Assembly: GCA_018105865.1 (NCBI GenBank)
Contig: CM030837.1
Coordinates: 6,424,725-6,488,724, forward strand
Length of the DNA stretch: 64,000 nucleotides
Direction: 5' to 3'
Origin: Metaphire vulgaris
Taxonomy: Eukaryota > Annelida > Clitellata > Crassiclitellata > Megascolecidae
Part shown: piece by piece, positions 1 to 11,755 of the stretch
Position numbering within the stretch: position 1 is the first letter of the stretch
How the letters are laid out: every line of letters begins with the position of its first letter
Translations under genes and position numbers: made by a program
The notes under the pieces: model-generated
Told to the model about the DNA's origin: nothing
Database searches by the model: none
The model's input: the letters and a program-made list of their open reading frames with translations, nothing else

Positions 1-120
1 AGGACGAGGCCGAACCCCCAAGGACGAGGATAAGGACGAGGACTGACTCCCCAAAGACGAGGACAAGGACAAGGACTTCAAATTGGTCCTTAAGGAGTCC
101 TTAAGGACAACTTGACAAGG
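1..120. repeat. degenerate AGGACAAGGAC-type tandem repeat
   Basis: Purine-rich stretch built from variants of AGGACGAGG and AGGACAAGG, with a short AAGGAGTCCTTAAGGAC segment. It touches the left window edge, so its full length is unknown. No coding potential is seen. Confidence 0.6.
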
Positions 121-628
121 ACCAGGACAAGGATTAACATCACTGCTACCGTTACCTCTTAACAATGCGCTATTGTCAGTGAATTTTATGACAAAACAAA
201 TGAAAGTGTCTGCTTTTTGCATTTTTGGTATTGCCAATGTTGTCGTTAATTTTGTGCTTTTCAGTTACCTGAACAAATGGCGTTGCTTTGGATCACCGTT
301 TGTACTCAGAAAATACCTGTAGAAATGACAACGCGCTTAGATCTCACTTCAAATCCTCAAAACTTCCAACTATCAAAAACGATGCCGACTTTAAGAACTG
401 GAATTGACTTCTGAAGACAAATCTAACTTCTGTATACGCTAATAACAGTAAGCACTACTGTAAGCAGTAACATCACTAGCATACATTTCTACTGAAGCAA
501 AACGTTTAGCTCCTTAGCCTGTTCTGTCTTGTACTGATCGTTTTGGCCGTGAACTTCTTTGACCGCAAATTTTGGTGAAATACAAATTCCCATTCGTCTA
601 GCAGTGATATGAATTAAATCGATTAATT
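121..628. other. no feature recognised
   Basis: AT-rich single-copy-looking sequence downstream (in gene direction) of the last dipeptidyl-peptidase exon found. I looked for further exons of that gene on the minus strand and saw none that I could support. Confidence 0.4.
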
Positions 629-633
629 ACACA

Positions 634-708
<75 letters not shown>
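629..708. repeat. (AC)n followed by (AT)n microsatellite
   Basis: About 54 bp of AC repeats pass directly into about 26 bp of AT repeats. The AT tract abuts the left terminal repeat of the element starting at 709, and another AT tract abuts its right end, as expected for insertion at TA in an AT microsatellite. Confidence 0.95.
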
Positions 709-3201
709 TAGGGTGTGACAAAAAGTACAAAATTTTAGAGTTCACATCCCATACAAACGGAAATCGATGATCCATATTAAAGTAAATAAGCTATCGAAAA
801 CAGATATTTCATATGAATCACCCATTTCTAGCAACTTTGTTAAGAATGCAAGTCAATTTTGCCAAATTTATGCATTGCATTGCCATTTTCCGACCCAGTC
901 TGACATTAACAGTATTAGCAAGTTACACCATTGCACCATTACACCATGGTGTAATATAGCAGGGAAATATATATAATATAGGGAAATTAGCAGGGGTAGG
1001 AAGTTGACAGGGGCAAGAATTTAGCAGAATGATAACAACACTGGACGATGGAGCAGAAGGTCGCGGATTCAACTCTGGCAGGAGCCCTAAGGTCAATTCA
1101 GCCTTCTTTCTCCAGATGACGATGGTAATGAGTAGCGGATTAATCCGCGGAGTAAACAGTCGCGTTTCATGAGAACACTGGCCCCGTATCATGTAACTTG
1201 CACCAGTCGCCTGGCTGAGGGCCTTGGTAACGGAGATCAGCGCCGCCTTATGAGCCCTGAAGTTAGCCATGAGTGATCGGGAAGGATTTTACTTATAATT
1301 TTTCACCATTCTAACTTATATGCTCTGAGTCAAGCAGCATATCATCTTCTAAATTGAACAAAACTGACCGAATAAGAACAAAATCATACGTATGCTGCAG
1401 TGCTGCAGTTTAACTATTAGTGCAGTAAATGTGATTTGCTTTCTATAGTTGGCAACTCTGAGCTTGATTTCTTCATTTGAATTATAACTCCAAGGCGTGA
1501 ATCATGTCCGTAAACTTTATGGAAGGCTACAGAAACATCCTTGATATGTCTTTCCACATCTTGTGCATGACAGGGATAATATGGCATACTTATTTTTGCA
1601 TGATTTTCAATGGCTCCTGAAGTGATGTCATGCACGAGTGGAGGGATGTCAAATTTCACCCGTTCCCAATCAATGTTGATGTAGGAGTCTGAAGTGAAGT
1701 TGATTGTAATATTGTTCTTGTCAGAACAACGAACTCTACCACTGTGTTGATGATTACTCCGAACTAGTGAAATTTTGCATAAGCAAATTTTCTTATATTT
1801 TCGTCCTCATCACCGACAGCAGCTAGATACTGATGTCTATTCTGTGGACCACTGCTAGAACAGCACTGATTGTCACTATCTTCCTCTTCTGTCTCCCCAT
1901 CGTTGCCCGTGTAATTGACATCACTGCAAAGCTCATTTGGACTGTTTTCTGAATTGTAATTCATTTCAAACTCTTCTAAAGCAGTACTACTTTCTCCCAT
2001 TTCTCTTTTTGTTTTGCCTTCAACCTTTGTTAATTTTCATTTTCTGTCTTCTAGTTATTGCAGCCTACTTGATGTAACTGGATCAATTTTTCAATATCCA
2101 GTTTTCAGGTAGTTTTTTCTGCAGATCATTCCATTTCTCAAATAGCCTTTTCACTATTTTTCACTATGCTGACAAATGCAATAGTAGGTATGCTGGCCTT
2201 ATTATATATCTCAATCACTTCAGATGCAAAAGTTTTTAAGACATCAACAGTCTTATGTCTCTCTTTTTGCTGTTAAAAATAACACGCTCTTAGAACATCT
2301 TCACACGTTGGCAGCACATTTTGGGAAATTTTGGCTAATTCCTTTGGAAACCCAAATACTGAATGTCAACTTTTACTTCGTGTTCTAGAGCAGTGGTTCT
2401 CAATCCTCTTTGCCTCGCGGACCTCTTTTGAAGTTCGAAAATATCTCGCGGACCACCTGCTAAATTGAGCAGTCATCTGATCCAAAGAGGCGGCGATGAC
2501 CTTTTGTTATTTTTTGCTTGTCATGCTTTTTCACGTAGAAAATGCACAGAATACACACGAAATGTGCCGATAACCGTTTGTGCTGATGACCTTGTTTTGA
2601 TCGTCTCACTTTTCAGATTTTTCACATGGAAAATTAATATGTCTAATTTTTATTTACGTTTTTTCAGACTTCGCCGCGGACCACTAGACCCCGTCTTGCG
2701 GACCACTTGTGGTCCGCGCGCGGAACAAGGGTTGAGAACCACTGTTCTAAAGCTTGCCATAATTTAACTACAATTCACCTCTAAAACCACTTAATGATCA
2801 TCATTAGAAATCACAAATACAATGGTTGCTATGGGCATGAGAAGAAAGCAGAACCCACTAGCGTGCCAAGAAGTGGATCACTTTATGAAGGATATTGTAG
2901 AAAAGCCTGTATTATTTTAATAGCAAACACCTATGTTTACCAAATTTAATCAAAAACTATCAATAGATTCAACAAAACATTTTATAATATCCCAGCAACT
3001 ATGTTAATGCAGTTATTGTTAAGAAGCCATTGCTTTGCAATGAAATATGCAATATACATATTATTCATAAATCAGTTTTTTCAAAGTTGGGACCCCTATA
3101 CATAAAAATAATATATTGAAATAGGGGTTTTTCTTGATCAGTAGATCAAAGAGCATCTTTTTAGTACTGAATGGATATAGTTTGTACTTTTTGTCACACC
3201 C

Positions 3202-3203
<2 letters not shown>
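709..3203 (-). mobile_element. 2.5-kb TIR DNA transposon with unassigned transposase-like protein (decayed)
   Basis: The ends form a 23-bp perfect terminal inverted repeat beginning TAGGGTGTGACAAAAAGTAC (709-731 and 3181-3203), flanked by AT repeats, so a TA target duplication is likely. On the minus strand two protein pieces resemble one recurrent invertebrate protein of unknown function. The first, about 2275-2060, reads KASIPTIAFVSIVK and, after a frame change, LFEKWNDLQKK. The second, 1659-1417, contains CHAQDVERHIKDVSVAFHKV and a run of charged residues ending near the C-terminus. The frames are interrupted by stops and shifts, so this copy is dead. A hAT MITE sits inside it. It lies at the 3' side of the dipeptidyl-peptidase gene, probably in an intron. 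The superfamily is not assigned by me. Confidence 0.8.
2391..2744. mobile_element. hAT-type MITE, CAGTGGTTCTCAA family
   Basis: Terminal inverted repeats CAGTGGTTCTCAATCC and (reverse complement) CAGTGGTTCTCAACCC, with a second shared block rich in GCGGACC. Flanking 8-bp repeats ttctagag and ttctaaag match at 7 of 8. Length 354 bp. It is nested inside the 709-3203 element, so it is the younger insertion. Confidence 0.85.

Positions 3204-3244
<41 letters not shown>
3204..3244. repeat. (AT)n microsatellite
   Basis: Uninterrupted AT repeat adjoining the right end of the TIR element. Confidence 0.95.
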
Positions 3245-3246
<2 letters not shown>

Positions 3247-3442
3247 CACTTCAGCGCAATGATAGGGCACGAACGTTGGCAGAAAATAACAGACTGTCAC
3301 CCGTTTGTTTACCTTTCCTGGCCGGATACCCTGGATTTGACCTGAATCTTTAATTATTTGGATTTGGTGTCTCATCGGTTGATGCTCCTGTGAATTATGA
3401 AGTGGCGCTATAGAAGTTTAAGATTAGATTAGATTTATACCA
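3245..3442 (+). mobile_element. probable LINE 3' end
   Basis: Ends in GGCGCTATAGAAGTT followed by a short (GATTA)n tail. The same GGCGCTA(T/A)AGAAGT phrase followed by a different simple repeat occurs at 6252 and 41271, where it is the 3' end of CR1/Jockey-like elements. No clear coding remnant remains here. Confidence 0.45.
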
Positions 3443-3746
3443 AAAGATTTGTACTAAAGTCAACAGAATAGTTCCTTAGACACTTTGCCCACATTTAACC
3501 CTACATAACCATTGATTACGAGCCTTCGATTCAACTGAACCGACTACTCGTGTATAAATTGGCGCACTGCGTCAAGAGCTTGATAGTACTCACTAAATTG
3601 TGCATGTACATTGTACAGTAGTTTATCTTTCCAACTCCACTCATATATAGCAGTGTTTGAACGAACCGACTTGGCTGAAATTTATTTTTGAGAAATAAGC
3701 CTATACACGTTTTCTTCTATCAAAGCAGCGAATAAAAAGTACTCAC

Positions 3747-3838
3747 ACAAAACACTTCTCTTGATCATAGGACAAGACTTCCGTTACGTCATATCTGCCC
3801 TGTGTTAAATAGGTTCGGATTCCGACTGAGTCCTCCAT
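3747..3838 (-). CDS. DPP-like exon 14 (last exon found)
   Basis: Acceptor TTCAACAG and donor GT|GTGAGT bound 92 bp (30 codons plus 2 nt). The translation contains TYLTQGRYDVTEVLSYD, matching the family strand that reads roughly Thr-x-Gly-x-Trp-(D/E)-Val. The next exon should start in phase 2 and was not found in the window. Confidence 0.85.
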
Positions 3839-3927
3839 CTGTTGAAAAAAGCGAAGGCGCGTTAGATTGAAGGCACGAAAACGACTTTCAGTAGGCCTAT
3901 ATATACACATATTCTATATATGAATTC

Positions 3928-3961
<34 letters not shown>

Positions 3962-4825
3962 ATGTGTATGTATGTATGTACATGCATAGGTGCATACAGT
4001 ATAGGCCTATACATGGAAGCTATATCTTCCAGTGGGCATAAATTATGCACATAAAGACCACGTTCAGGAACGTTTGCGGAATTTTGATTGAACTACTGCA
4101 AAATTATGAGGTATTTCTTCAAATGGCATTTTAAATTAAAGAAATCCAACCGACGCGATATTATAGCTCAAATAACGAAAAATGCAAATCATGCAAATCG
4201 TCGTTTACATTTCCTTTACATTGTTTTAATTGAAATCATTACAAGATATACACTCTCACTCTGCAGTGTCAAACCGGGCCAATAGGCCTAAATACAACGA
4301 TATTTTAAACCGAATTTCGAATCAACCGGTTCTGCTTACGCTAGCTGTAACCATGGCAACGTGTTTCCAGGCACCACTGTCTCCTTCGTCACGTGACAGT
4401 ATTGTCAGAAACTGTTGTCCGTTATTGATAAACTTGACGCGTTCCTATAACGGCAATAATGTTACGACGACTACTGAATCCACACTATACGAATGTGCGT
4501 GTCCTATATGACCAACTTTTTCAAATAGAGCGTTTTAACGCGTGCATCTATAAAGCTTATTGTCAATGGCGTAGCCAGGATACCAGGCCGAAAAGGGCTT
4601 TAAAGTCTGGTGCGCTCTCTTTGATCTGATACTACCCCCGCCTCTCCAACTACTCATGGGTTTTGGACGAATCTTATTACGACCGACCTGTCCCGGCCCA
4701 AAATAGGAGGCCGGACCCCCGACCCTCCCTGTGGCTAAGCCAATGCGTATAGTACACTGTAGTACAACATAGTAGACACAGTCACACAGGGACCTATTAA
4801 GTTAGTTAGTTAATATGCCAACTTA

Positions 4826-4876
<51 letters not shown>

Positions 4877-6295
4877 CGGCAATTTATATAGCGCAGTAAC
4901 ATAACTGGAGCTAAAGTCAAGAACGCTTTACAAAGGAATAACTTATAAGATATGTTAAAAAGTGTGTCTTATATAGCGCTATAGTCACAGCAGGCCAAGA
5001 TCAAGAGCGCTTTACACATTGCACTTAAATGAGATATTGAACAAGTGCGTCCTTAGTCTCGTGGCGAACATTTCGTAATTAGTCGCGTTGGTCACAAAGT
5101 CGGGCAGCTCGTTCCAGAGGATTAGATCAGATGTTTTCAAAATTCAAATGTTTCACTGTGATTGGTGCGCCGCGTAGATAATAAATAAGAATTCTTAACG
5201 GAAAACTAACTGAAAGCAGTATTCGATTTAGAAAAAATGTGAAAGAAAACTGACCAACAGAACCCAGCCTCTTCCTCCATTATTCGTCTCAACAAAAACC
5301 TAAAAAGAAATAGCACTCTACATTTATACCACAAATAGCAAAGATTTCGTATCTATTACAGCTGATGCCGACAGCAAAGAAAAATTAGGGCGCTAAAGAA
5401 ATCACCGTCACGCTGCCCTCCCCCTCGTTCCGGGATCGAAAAATCGCATTAATTTATTACAGTGTCTCGCAAACTTTTTACCTCGCGGCACACTAAACAG
5501 AACAAAGAGGCGATTCTTCATAAAATTACAAAACCAACCAACAATTTATTAAATTGATTGTTCTTTATTAGAACTGCCGGGTCTGCAGTCACATATAATG
5601 ATATGTAGATGTAACAATGATGAAAGTAACGTTCATAGACTGTAGATTCTCGCCGTTGTTTTCCTTAGTGTCGTTTTCAGTTGCATTTTCTCAGATCTTG
5701 CCAAAAATTTATCCATTTCAAATTTAGGGCTAAATGTAAAAGCATCAAATTCAACTGTTACTATACTTATAGTTACCCTACTATTGGAACATCTCAAACA
5801 TGCAATGTAATAATTTCAAAACGGTAATTGGGTCAAATGTATCCTTGCGCGCTCAGACGCTGTTGTTTTTACATTGTAAAGGTCGCAAGGACGGTGACGT
5901 CAACGAAAGACGTTAATTTCCAGTTGTATCGTTGCGCGCGCAACGTTATATAAAAAATGGATGTCCGATATATTGTATTGGGGGCTGTGCCGCAGGCTGG
6001 TGTGAGGTTCTATATATGACGCCATTTTTACACTTGCTCATCCGGCAAAATTTTTAGGAAGGAACAAAAAAATTAAAATAATAGTAAAATTCTGAAATTC
6101 TTTCACGGCACAGCTGGAATCTCTAGCGGCACACTAGTGTGCCGCGGCACACAGTTTGCGAGACACTGATTTATTAGATTCGACAATGGGGCATTACGAT
6201 TTAAATCAATGGGCGGCCATCGATTGATGTCAAGAACATTAGGCCCTACTAAAATGGCGCTATAGAAGTTCAGTGATGATGATGATGATGATGAC

Positions 6296-6370
<75 letters not shown>

Positions 6371-8228
6371 AGTTCATGTCACTTTGAGCCTAAGATGCAG
6401 AGTTAGAATGTTAGATCACCAAGGCAACATCATTTTTTTATTTTGGCACAAAAAATGCCATTTAAAAAATTAGACCAACATATTTTTGTATTTCTCAAAA
6501 TACTTCTCTGCTTATACAAGTCAAGGGACACTCGAACCAAAAGTCGGTGGATCAATTTACATCGATTGGTCATTCAAATGACCACTGCTACCTCGGGGTG
6601 GGTGACTTAGAAGGAAGTTATTTTTCCCTTTTGGCTAATGTTTAGAACATTCAGTGCATATTGATTTAGAACAGGGTTTCCCAAACATTTTGGAACCGAG
6701 ACCCATTTCAGCGGTTTTATAAAGTGCCGCGAACCTAATCTTAGCAAGTAAAAATTTTTTAAAATGTATTGCGCCATCTGGCGAACGGTAGTTTAAAAGA
6801 ATATTCTGAGTTTCCAATGAATGGCAAGAGAAGCTCTGATTTAATGCTAATGAAAATATGACAAATACATCAAATAGAATTATTAATATTCTTGTCAAAT
6901 AAGACAAAATGAGAGAAATAGATATTGAGATTTCTTGAAAATTATCTTTTGAAATTTTGCCAGGAACATACCTTTGTTACGCGTCTTAGAAAACCTATGA
7001 GTGTGGCATAATCGCTTAACCTCCAGTGGGTACTTTATGAAAGATTCGCTGTTGTTAGTGGAGTTTCAGAGCAAAATGGTCGGAATACGCTTTCCTTGCG
7101 TTATTGCGAGATAAAGTTGATCTCTATAGGCCAGTGTTTCTAAAGCCCTTTGGAACTGCGAACACACTTAAGAAGCTTGTAGCATGCCGAAACCCTGCAA
7201 ACTTATTGTCAACTGAAATTGAATAAAACGTTAATTATTTTAATATAAGCCGTGGTATATCCTGCGTTAGTATATCCTGGAGTATTGCAGACATAAAAAT
7301 TTCTTAAAACCTAAGCCTTCTTGCAAATTTCAAGGTTTGTGACATTATTGATCTTAGATCACATGTCGGTGAACCATGGCATTAGCGTCAGGGCCACACC
7401 GCTTCACAGACCTGGTCTACGCAGACGACACAACTCTGTTTCTACCTTCTGCTACCAATGCCTCTGAATACCTCTCTAGTTTCAGCTATGCTTCTGCTCC
7501 ACATGGCATGAAGGTTTCCTGGACTAAAACCAAGTTACAGAACCTAGGATGTGGATCACAGCCCCCCTCTATCGTGGTTGATGGGGAGTGTGTTGAGTCA
7601 GTAGACAGTTTCACATACCTTGGTAGCGTGCAGTCCTCCAATGGACACTGTCATCAAGATCTGACCAGACGCATCACCCTAGCCTCTACTGCCATGCTCT
7701 CCCTGCATAATATCTGGCAGGACAGACGTCTCTCTGTGGCCATTAAGCTCCGTCTGTGCCGGACACTTGTTCTGTCTGTCCTATTCTACGCGGCCGAGAC
7801 CTGGACCTTACTCGCCTCGGAAGTAAGGAAGTTGGAAGCCTTCCATATGAGGTGCCAACGTCAGATCCTTGGAGTACGCTGGTATGATTTCATTACCAAC
7901 GCGGAGATATCCTCGCGGACTGGATTACCATCACTCAATGAACTGATAAGTAGGCGCCGCCTTGCCATTTTTGGACATGCAGCCCGCCTCGAAGAGACAG
8001 TTCCTGTTCATCAGGCCCTCCGCTGCCACGTCGACCTATCCATCGGTCGTCCACCTGACCGATCATGGAAGCGCTGTCCTGGTCGTCCCAGGAAAAGATG
8101 GATCGACCACACCCGTACCCAGACCAGCGAGATTCCATCGATATGTGATAGATACGCTCTGGAGTCGTGCCATCCGGCGGGGTCATGGTCAAGGGGTAAC
8201 GCAACGACCCCCGCTGGCCTCGCGCTTC

Positions 8229-8279
<51 letters not shown>

Positions 8280-10957
8280 CATTATTATGGTATTGGTTAG
8301 AAAATGACACTTTTGAATCTAATTTCGCGCTACCCCACGACCCACTAAACAGAGTTCTGCGACCCGCTTTCGGGTCGCGACCCACAGTTTGGGAAACGCT
8401 GGTCTAGAGAAATGAAGCAGTGCAATTAACCTGACGACATGACATATTCAAGGCGTGACAGAGAGTGACGATCGTCATGTTCTGAGCTCGATTCGACCAG
8501 GCGATAATCAGATGCGTTTCGTCACGCCAGCTGACCAGAGTGACGTAATGGTCTCTATGGAACATGACGTCAAAAGCGGAAAACACCTGGTTCTCAATGT
8601 CTGATTATTTTTAAAATTTAGCTTTAATAGGGCCTATTTCCAGGGCTTTTATAGGAAAAAAGTTTGGGAAACTCATCCTTTTTTGCTTATCAACAAAAAC
8701 GGGCGTAGGAACGCCGTATCTGCACGTTCCCAAATGCATTAGTACATATCCATAATTTTATATATATATATATGCACGTTCCCAAATGCATTTATACCTA
8801 ATTTGGCAAAAAAAAGGTGTCGGTTCCCAAACGTACATATCCCGTTCTAATCCAAAAAAGGTGTGGGCGTTCGTTCCCACTGAATAAAACCCTGCCTATT
8901 TCTAGGATTTTAAACACCGCTCCAGTTTTTTGGATTTTAGGGTTTCGCATATAATTTGACTTACCTTAGTACAGCCTGTACATGCATCTTTATTTAGACT
9001 GGATAGAATTTTCATCGATACTGTGATTATCAGTAAAAATACTGCGATTATTGTTAAAGGTAAAAGTCACGTGAATCGGTTTACCTGTCAGCAAATTTCT
9101 TGGGAGGTGGGATCAGACGGTGAACTGTCTTCGGTTCGGTTGTATCGGCGACGAATATTTTTACAGTTGGGTTGGCGTTTGCGTTTTTGTCTCCGGCCTA
9201 CATCACGACACAGGGAGAGCTTTTAAACCAAACACATCGGCGAACAAGGGTCGTCGTTAACTGCCGAGTTATCAACTTCCAACCCAGGTGTGCAGCAACA
9301 TAAGTGCCACTGTAATACAGTGGCGCAGCCAGGTTCCCGAATAGAGGGCACATCGACATTTTTTGGGTTAAAAAGTTTCCGTCGGACAAAAAAACGCTCG
9401 TTAAGCATTTCTTGTCAAATTTGCGTACTCTTCTCTTCCATCGTGCTTATTACTGCCAACTCCCCCACCTTTACAATTTTTCCACGAATCTGCGCAAGTC
9501 CCACGATTGGTCCCAACCAGAAAAGGGGCGGAACCCCCGTGTCTCTTCCCTCCGTGGTTATGCCAATGATGTAGTACAGTACCTCACCTTAAACTGCACT
9601 CATTCATTCATTCATTCTTTATTTATTTATTTATTTATTTATTTATTTCATTCTTTTATCCTTTCATTCATTCATTCATTCTTTCTTTCTTTCTTTCATT
9701 CTTTCATTCATTTTTTCTTTCATTCTTTCAAATTCAGACTTGTCATCCTCAAACTTGCCTACTCGCCTTAGGGTAGGCCAGCTTGCTGATCGTTCCGTAA
9801 ATATTGTTTCCTTCGCCGTAAAAGGGAAACTGGGACAGAGTCACGAGACTGTCGTTGAACTCTACGTAGGCGATGTATTTTGCATCCGGGGACCACCAAT
9901 GAGCAACGTTCGTGTTCAGGATTTCCTCTGAAAAAGTCTCAGATAAGTTAATAGGCCTATGTCGTTGAGCGATCTCAACAAGCCTTGATAGTATGCAGTG
10001 AAGGCAAACCTGGCTAGAAAAACTGCCTTGAATGTCCTCATTTTCACAACAGAAAACACATTGGCTTTGTCAGACTTTTAAGGCGCTAAAGAACTACAAA
10101 AAAACTAGTGATGACCGCTTTTGCTTGTCGGACTTTTAAGACGTCAAAGACTTAATACTGTACTAATATACGTTATAACATGAACAAATTAATTACACTG
10201 TCAAATCTATGACGGTAATGCTATTCTGAGAGTCTGACATAATTGTATTTATTTCATAGCCAAAAATCACCAGTGTCCTCACCCAGGACAAGTGCTTGCC
10301 AACCTATATGCCGCGGCACTAGTTTAGATAATAACTATAGCGTGATTTTAAGTGGTTTAGGAGACTAAGTTAGCCTGTGTGAAAAGTGAGGCTGGAAATC
10401 ACTGTAGAGAGCATCAGATGGAATTCCAGCGCGTCGACCTTGGAAACACATGGTCCGCATAGTTACTCTGAAAATTTTGGGTAATCGAAACTTGAAATTA
10501 ATGAAAAAGTTACATCTGCCCAAAAGTTAGATGGAACGCTTCTTTATAAATTAAAAGCCATTATAATGTGCTGTTGGTTTCTTCTAGAAAGTCTTTGTAT
10601 AGTTGTGGCGCCCAAGAATAAGCCGCAGCTGTTATGAAGACGCTAGATAAAAACATGAGATTTTACCTACTCGTTTTGATATTTATATTTACGCAGGCGG
10701 ATTGACGCACCGAGAGGAGAATCATTGATTAGAACAGTAATGGAGATGGAGAGCATGTCAGGGAGGGAAAAAGACAAAGTGAAGACCAAGAGGACGCTAT
10801 TGGACTGGATGATGAGAACAGATGCAGAGCCTCACAAAACCTATGCAGAAATCAAAGAGACAAGGAACAGAAAGGAATGGAAACAATGGAAACCTGACTC
10901 TGTCTGAAGACAGAGAAGGGGGAGTTTGCTGCAAAAATCGCCTCAAAAAATAAAAAT

Positions 10958-11040
<83 letters not shown>

Positions 11041-11717
11041 GTGGTGTGGTGGTGGTGGTGGTGGTGGTGGTGGTGGTGGTGATGATGATGATGATGATGA
11101 CGGACGTAATAAGTTGTATTGAGCTCCTCCTCACCTTCGTACAGCCAGTCAGGAATGCCGTTAAAGACTTTGCTGGCGACTCCTGAGAACGTTATCTGGG
11201 TGGGAGTTGTTACGAGGTCCCGTTGATAATAGAGATTGTTTTCATAGACGAATGACTTTCAAACAGTAAGCAGAGTCTTTAAAGTTCGCTCATGCGTAAC
11301 GCTAATCGGTAGATAGCCAAATTAAAACTGTTAATGCGTTGTCATCACGGTTTGAGTTTCCGCAAAGAGATCACAGCAATGATCAGGGGCGTAGCGACGG
11401 GGGGTATTTCGGTATATATGCCCCCGAAATCAGTATATATATAATACAGTATATTTATAATACGATATATATATTGCATAACATATAATATATATAATGT
11501 ATAATATAATATGTATCATAAATATAATATATAGTATATATAATATATAATATACATATATATATATATATATTATATTTAGGTATATATAACCCCGAAA
11601 TCAGTATATATGATACAGTATATTTATAATACAGTATATATATGTATATTGTATAACATGTAATATATATAATGTATAATATATATAATATAACATATAT
11701 AATAAATTTAATATGTA

Positions 11718-11755
<38 letters not shown>

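Noticed and set aside
923..1270. 115-codon minus-strand frame inside the TIR element
   Set aside because: No resemblance to the transposase-like pieces and it lies between them and the left terminus; reads like non-coding sequence.
3258..3350. A possible further dipeptidyl-peptidase mini-exon (minus strand, around AAAG|GTAAAC)
   Set aside because: A donor and an acceptor-like CCAG exist and the phase could fit, but the encoded residues do not match the family and it overlaps LINE-like sequence.
6273..6473. Open frame of poly-Met through the ATG array
   Set aside because: Low-complexity translation of a LINE tail; no exon signals.
8011..8385. Minus-strand frame with poly-Ile opposite the LINE
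   Set aside because: Shadow of the plus-strand LINE pol and its ATG tail.
10926..11186. Open frame with poly-Asp, poly-Val and poly-Met
   Set aside because: Translation of the ATG/GTG microsatellite; the right part overlaps the real exon 8 on the opposite strand.
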